Below are positions 7,111 to 10,886 of a DNA stretch of 10,886 bases, piece by piece. Source of the DNA: a bacterium (GTDB lineage Bacteria > Ratteibacteria > UBA8468 > B48-G9 > DTJG01). Both the position numbers and the translations under genes were made by a program. Location of the stretch: NCBI GenBank assembly GCA_026418655.1, contig JAOAAW010000126.1, positions 1 through 10,886 on the forward strand, read 5' to 3'. The notes beneath the pieces are model-generated. The model worked only from the letters and a program-made list of their open reading frames with translations, searched no databases and was not told where the DNA came from. Within the stretch, counting starts at the first letter, position 1. Every line of letters begins with the position of its first letter.

Positions 7111-9396
7111 ATGAAAAAATTTTCAATATTATTTGCTTTTTTTGTTATGCCACTACTTGCAGCACAATTTCCTTTAAAAGATGTTTCTTACAATGCATAC
7201 ATTGATATTTCAGGACAATGGCAATTTAAAATGGATAATACAGACATTGGAATCAAAGAGAAATGGTATGAAAATGGCTATGACCGTTCGTCCTGGGAAA
7301 AGATTGTGGTTCCAGGCGTTTGGAACAAAAACCCCGGAAGTGTTTCTTATCCTGTTCCTGAGGGCATAGGATGGTATTTTCGCAAAATCAGGATACCTTC
7401 AACCTGGAACCAGGAGGTGCTTCTGGTTTTCCTGGGTTCCATGTATACCACAGATGTCTGGATTGACGGAAGGTATGCTGGGGTTCACAGGGGCGGATAT
7501 ACCCCTTTCTTCATTGACATCACACAACTTATAAGACCAGGGAAAGACATTGACCTTGTTATAAGGGTGGACAATCGTCGGGGTAAAACAATACCTTCCA
7601 CAGGGATTGGCTGGCATCCTTTTGGTGGTATTTACAGAGAGGTCTTTATCATTCACAGACAGAGTGTTCATTTTGAATCTGTGGCAACCTCAACTGTTCT
7701 AAAGGAGAACCATGCAATTTTCAAACTTGAAGTTGACATTGTAAATAATTCAAAATCATTATTTAAAGGTGACGCAATAATACAATTGAAGGACAAACAA
7801 AAAATTGCAGGCATACAAAGAATTCCTGTCCATGTACCATCCGGAGAAAAAAGAAATATTGGTTTTCAGTTAAAGATAGATAATGCAAAACTCTGGTCTC
7901 CTGATAATCCTTATCTTTATACAACAGTTATCTCGCTTTCTAATGGCTGTAAAGTTGAATTTCAGACAGGGTTGAGACAATTTGAAGCAAGGGATGGAAA
8001 GATTTATCTCAATGGAAAAAGGATATGGCTACAGGGATTTGGAAATCATGAAGAATTCCCTGGTTATGGTCCGTGTATCAGCGAAGCATTGTTGAAAAAA
8101 GACCTTCTACTGATGAAAAATGTTTACAAAATAAACACATTGAGAACCGGACATTACCCGTTTCACCCGTTGTTGTTTGAGCTGTGTGATAAACTTGGCA
8201 TTATAGTGCACACTGAAATACCTGCATGGCAGGTTGACAGGAACTTTGTTCAATCTGATGAAGCATGGAATTTATGGTTGAAACCACAGCTTGAAGAAAT
8301 GGTACAGACCTTCAGAAATCATCCGTGTATCGCATTCTGGGGGCTTTCAAACGAACTCTACAATGTTCCGGTTTATCATAAAAAAGCAGCAGAATTTGTC
8401 AGAACACTTGACTCAACAAGATTTATTACAATTGTCTGCGCAGCAACATCTGACCTTGAATCCAACAAAATTGCAGACATTGTTGCAAGAAATTTTCACT
8501 ATGGTTGGTATCATTCCAAAAGTGTCTATGCGTTGAGGGATGGTTTGCCTGTTGTGTTGAATACGTCTGAGGGAAAACCAATCTGGGTGGCTGAAATCGG
8601 TGCTCTTGCCAATCCAGGTAATTACACAGGCGGATATGGAGACTTTGCAAGGGGTACAGAAACATATCAGGATAAAGTAGTAAGATATGGCGTTCAATAT
8701 TGTGCGACACAAACAGACCAGATTTGCGGTATTAGTGTCTGGACACTCTCTGATTTCCACGGCAGGTCACAGTTCATACCGCATGGAATACTTGATGAAT
8801 TCAGAAAACCTAAGATATCAGGTTATACAATCTGCAATCTTTTTAATGGAAATATCCGGGTATTTATCTGCGAAGAAGATACAATGGTCAAACAGGGTGA
8901 AAAATTCCGAGCATCCATAAGGTTTTTCAATCCAGATGAAAAACAATATGAAAATCTTGAAATACGATGGTGTATTATAAAAAATCAAAAAAAACTATGT
9001 TCAGAAAATTTCAAATTCAGTATCGATGGAAAAAGACAGAAAGAAATTGGTAAGATTGAATTTCAGGCGCCTGATGAACCCGGTCTGTATACAATCTGGA
9101 TAGAACTTTTTGATTCAAATGGTAATTGGTTATACACAAACAGCTGTTTTTTTGATGTAAAAGAATTTTCAAATCCAGGTATCTTAAAGGTTAACATCAA
9201 TGGAAATTATGAAGATGCGAGAATGGTTTATCAGGATATTCAAATACCTGTATATCCACACATTGGCCTTGTCATACCCTTTGAACCGGGTAATTACAGA
9301 TTTGAATTTAGAGCAAAGGGATATGTTCCTATGGTGAAAGATGTAAGCATAGAAAAAGGCAAAGATACCGAATTAACAATAGATTTCATTAAATGA
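7111..9396 (+). CDS. Secreted GH2 family glycoside hydrolase with C-terminal PEGA-like domain
   Basis: The 761-aa product opens with a signal peptide (KK, then a hydrophobic core, likely cut after LLAA at residue 18). Domain order: jelly-roll sugar-binding domain about 28-190 (GWYFRKIRIP, VWIDGRYAGVHRGGY); Ig-like sandwich about 195-300; TIM barrel from about 301 with LQGFGNHEE at 309-315, LRTGHYPFHP, and the acid/base E415 in GLSNEL; nucleophile E495 in VAEIGA; then WTLSDF. The 80-residue spacing of the two glutamates fits GH2, where LacZ and GUS have similar values. Residues about 600-690 look like another beta-sandwich, and 690-761 resemble a PEGA domain (PFEPGNYRFEFRAKGYVPM). GH2 enzymes remove beta-linked galactose, glucuronate, mannose or other sugars; neither motif set nor context picks one. 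It should act in the periplasm or outside. It lies 2 bp after the GT2 gene and overlaps the next gene by ATGA. Confidence 0.9.
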   Translation: MKKFSILFAFFVMPLLAAQFPLKDVSYNAYIDISGQWQFKMDNTDIGIKEKWYENGYDRSSWEKIVVPGVWNKNPGSVSYPVPEGIGWYFRKIRIPSTWNQEVLLVFLGSMYTTDVWIDGRYAGVHRGGYTPFFIDITQLIRPGKDIDLVIRVDNRRGKTIPSTGIGWHPFGGIYREVFIIHRQSVHFESVATSTVLKENHAIFKLEVDIVNNSKSLFKGDAIIQLKDKQKIAGIQRIPVHVPSGEKRNIGFQLKIDNAKLWSPDNPYLYTTVISLSNGCKVEFQTGLRQFEARDGKIYLNGKRIWLQGFGNHEEFPGYGPCISEALLKKDLLLMKNVYKINTLRTGHYPFHPLLFELCDKLGIIVHTEIPAWQVDRNFVQSDEAWNLWLKPQLEEMVQTFRNHPCIAFWGLSNELYNVPVYHKKAAEFVRTLDSTRFITIVCAATSDLESNKIADIVARNFHYGWYHSKSVYALRDGLPVVLNTSEGKPIWVAEIGALANPGNYTGGYGDFARGTETYQDKVVRYGVQYCATQTDQICGISVWTLSDFHGRSQFIPHGILDEFRKPKISGYTICNLFNGNIRVFICEEDTMVKQGEKFRASIRFFNPDEKQYENLEIRWCIIKNQKKLCSENFKFSIDGKRQKEIGKIEFQAPDEPGLYTIWIELFDSNGNWLYTNSCFFDVKEFSNPGILKVNINGNYEDARMVYQDIQIPVYPHIGLVIPFEPGNYRFEFRAKGYVPMVKDVSIEKGKDTELTIDFIK

Positions 9397-10886
9397 AGAT
9401 AAGGTTGCATTTTGAAGTATTTGTATGGTTGATTATTGCGACAGTGTGGCTTTATTTTTCTTTTTTTCATGGTTTTGATGATGATGAATTTCAGCATTGT
9501 CACAATGCCTATTTGATCTGGAAGGGACTTGTTCCTTACAGAGATTTTTTTGAACATCATCTTCCTTTATATCATATACTGCTTTCTCCGCTTTTTATTT
9601 TTGGAGAACAGCCATCAACAATTTTTTTATTCAGGCTTGCCAGTCTTATAAGCAGCAGTATAGTTTTTCTACTCATCTATAGATACATGAAAGAAAATTA
9701 TGATGTTTTAACTGCTATCTTTTCGTTGGTGCTGCTTGCTTTTGTCCCAATGTATCTTTTGAAAATGACAGAAGCAAGGCCTGAAAGCATCGCCATGATA
9801 TTTTTCACAGCTACTATTGTTTCTGTTTTTTCCATAAAATCCGATAAAGAAAAGGATTTTTTTTCAGGGGTATTGAGCGGATTGATGGTTTGCTTTTCTC
9901 TTAAATATGTTTTTGCCTGGTCTGGATTATGTGCTGCAGTTTTTCTTCAAAAAGGTAGAAAAAATGGAATTTTATTCATCGCAGGTTCTCTGGCTGGAAT
10001 TTCCCCTCTTCTTATTTACCTTTTAATCCGGGGGCTCGCTCCAGAATTTATTCAGTCAACACTGATTATGAATGTGAAATGGAAATATAAATTTTCACCT
10101 TCAGGATACCTGTATGAAGCTTTCACAACTGCAGGATTTCTCATTGCATGTGCAATTGCAGGTCTTTTCAGCAGGGAAAGAAAAAATAGCATACCAAACC
10201 TGTTTCTTCTTTCAGGAAGTTTTCTGGTGATCATCTGTATACCCGTTCCTTACAGACAATCATATCTTCCGTTTCTTATCAGTTGTACCTTCTGTGCCGC
10301 ACCATTTATAAAGGATTTTTTCAACCTCATTCAGAATAAGACACTTAAATTTATAGTTGCCATAATATTGTTTCTGTGTGCAACCAGCAATTGTTTTCCG
10401 ATTATAAAAAAAGAAGTATCTCAAACCAACCTTGCGGATTTAAAAAAAATGGAAAAGATAGATAACATATCTCCGGACACACCATTTTTTGATGGAAGGG
10501 CATTTATGTTTTACAGAATGCATACAGGATACTTTGGATTTATGCACCATGAATTACTTGAAATGCTTAATTCAGATGATTACAGTAACCATGTAATTGA
10601 AGAGATAACAGAGAATGAGTTTCCTGTGGTTATTTATGACTACAGGGTCAAACAGATGCCCCCAAAGATACAGGATTTCATTCAAAACAATTATTGTATT
10701 TTTGAAGATGATATCTATCTTCCAGGAGTAAAAATTGACAGGGCTCAATTTTCTGAAGGAAAAGCCGATTTTACAATAATGGTTACTGGATGGTATAGAA
10801 TTACATTTTCTGGCAGTATGTTATCAGTGGATGGATTATCAGTTAAATCAGGCACTTTACAATTTCTTGAAAAAGGCAGTCATTTT
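9393..10886 (+). CDS. PMT/ArnT-like membrane glycosyltransferase, 3' truncated
   Basis: The frame is open for 498 codons from ATG 9393 to the window edge with no stop, so the 3' end is missing. ATG 9393 overlaps the GH2 stop as ATGA and is directly preceded by an in-frame TAA (9390-9392), so no earlier start exists. Residues about 9-25 form the first membrane helix. The first external loop holds GFDDDEFQHCHNAYLIWKG and LVPYRDFFEHH, the acidic DE signature of GT-C enzymes in the PMT (dolichyl-phosphate-mannose protein mannosyltransferase)/ArnT group. Several more hydrophobic helices follow, to about residue 336. A soluble segment then runs to the edge, ending in a beta-rich region (GWYRITFSG, VDGLSVKSG). 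These enzymes take sugar from a polyprenyl-phosphate donor and transfer it to protein, lipid or glycan on the outer face. The GT2 gene two positions upstream is the natural donor-maker. The acceptor is unknown. This coding sequence is easily missed because it has no stop inside the window. Confidence 0.85.
   Translation, partial: MKIRLHFEVFVWLIIATVWLYFSFFHGFDDDEFQHCHNAYLIWKGLVPYRDFFEHHLPLYHILLSPLFIFGEQPSTIFLFRLASLISSSIVFLLIYRYMKENYDVLTAIFSLVLLAFVPMYLLKMTEARPESIAMIFFTATIVSVFSIKSDKEKDFFSGVLSGLMVCFSLKYVFAWSGLCAAVFLQKGRKNGILFIAGSLAGISPLLIYLLIRGLAPEFIQSTLIMNVKWKYKFSPSGYLYEAFTTAGFLIACAIAGLFSRERKNSIPNLFLLSGSFLVIICIPVPYRQSYLPFLISCTFCAAPFIKDFFNLIQNKTLKFIVAIILFLCATSNCFPIIKKEVSQTNLADLKKMEKIDNISPDTPFFDGRAFMFYRMHTGYFGFMHHELLEMLNSDDYSNHVIEEITENEFPVVIYDYRVKQMPPKIQDFIQNNYCIFEDDIYLPGVKIDRAQFSEGKADFTIMVTGWYRITFSGSMLSVDGLSVKSGTLQFLEKGSHF

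Larger units (their letters stand above)
2..10886 (+). other. Single long operon, open at both ends
   Basis: All nine genes share one strand, with junctions of 6, -4, 0, 3, 17, 23, 2 and -4 bp. No gap is large enough to hold an obvious promoter with an operator, and no GC-rich hairpin followed by a T-run is seen at any junction. No stretch over 300 bases lacks a gene. The simplest reading is one transcript with several translationally coupled pairs; internal promoters within genes cannot be excluded. Confidence 0.75.

Noticed and set aside
1..10886. CRISPR array, tRNA/rRNA, insertion sequence or phage-defence system
   Set aside because: No regularly spaced repeats, tRNA-like folds, transposase motifs, terminal inverted repeats or defence-type effector domains were seen; coding sequence covers almost every base.

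Overview
This AT-rich window carries nine protein-coding genes, all on the + strand. Junctions range from 4-bp ATGA overlaps to gaps of at most 23 bp, and no terminator, promoter-sized gap, RNA gene, repeat array or mobile element is visible. It reads as the interior of one long operon that continues past both edges: the first gene lacks its 5' end and the last lacks its stop. The gene content is a class V aminotransferase, a corrinoid-type URO-D-fold protein, a family-10-like glycosidase, tandem Gfo/Idh/MocA proteins, a GH2 enzyme and PMT-type glycosyltransferases. Together with the low GC, this resembles uncultivated carbohydrate-processing bacteria of or near the PVC/Omnitrophica-type candidate phyla. 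That placement is inference from gene content, not from a phylogenetic marker.

Left block (2-6105), apparently cytoplasmic: a PLP-dependent class V aminotransferase of the alanine/serine-glyoxylate type (5' truncated); a URO-D-superfamily protein whose Zn-thiolate ligands look replaced; a 541-aa protein with an N-terminal beta-rich part and a TIM-barrel glycosidase-like part; and two adjacent, divergent Gfo/Idh/MocA paralogues. Both paralogues lack the usual EKP motif and share a GHGGGD motif. None of these proteins has a signal peptide.

Right block (6123-10886), envelope-oriented: an 88-aa two-helix membrane protein with a C-terminal coiled coil; a DPM1-like GT2 glycosyltransferase expected to charge a polyprenyl phosphate with a sugar; a secreted GH2 glycosidase with both catalytic glutamates and a PEGA-like C-terminal domain; and a PMT/ArnT-like polytopic glycosyltransferase that would use such a lipid-linked sugar outside the membrane.

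A reasonable working model is a locus that builds or remodels a surface or exported glycan (small membrane protein, GT2, PMT, GH2) and metabolises unusual sugars or glycosides in the cytoplasm (Gfo/Idh pair, family-10-like protein, URO-D-like protein, aminotransferase). The individual family calls are well supported. The substrates, and the idea that the two blocks act together, are inference.
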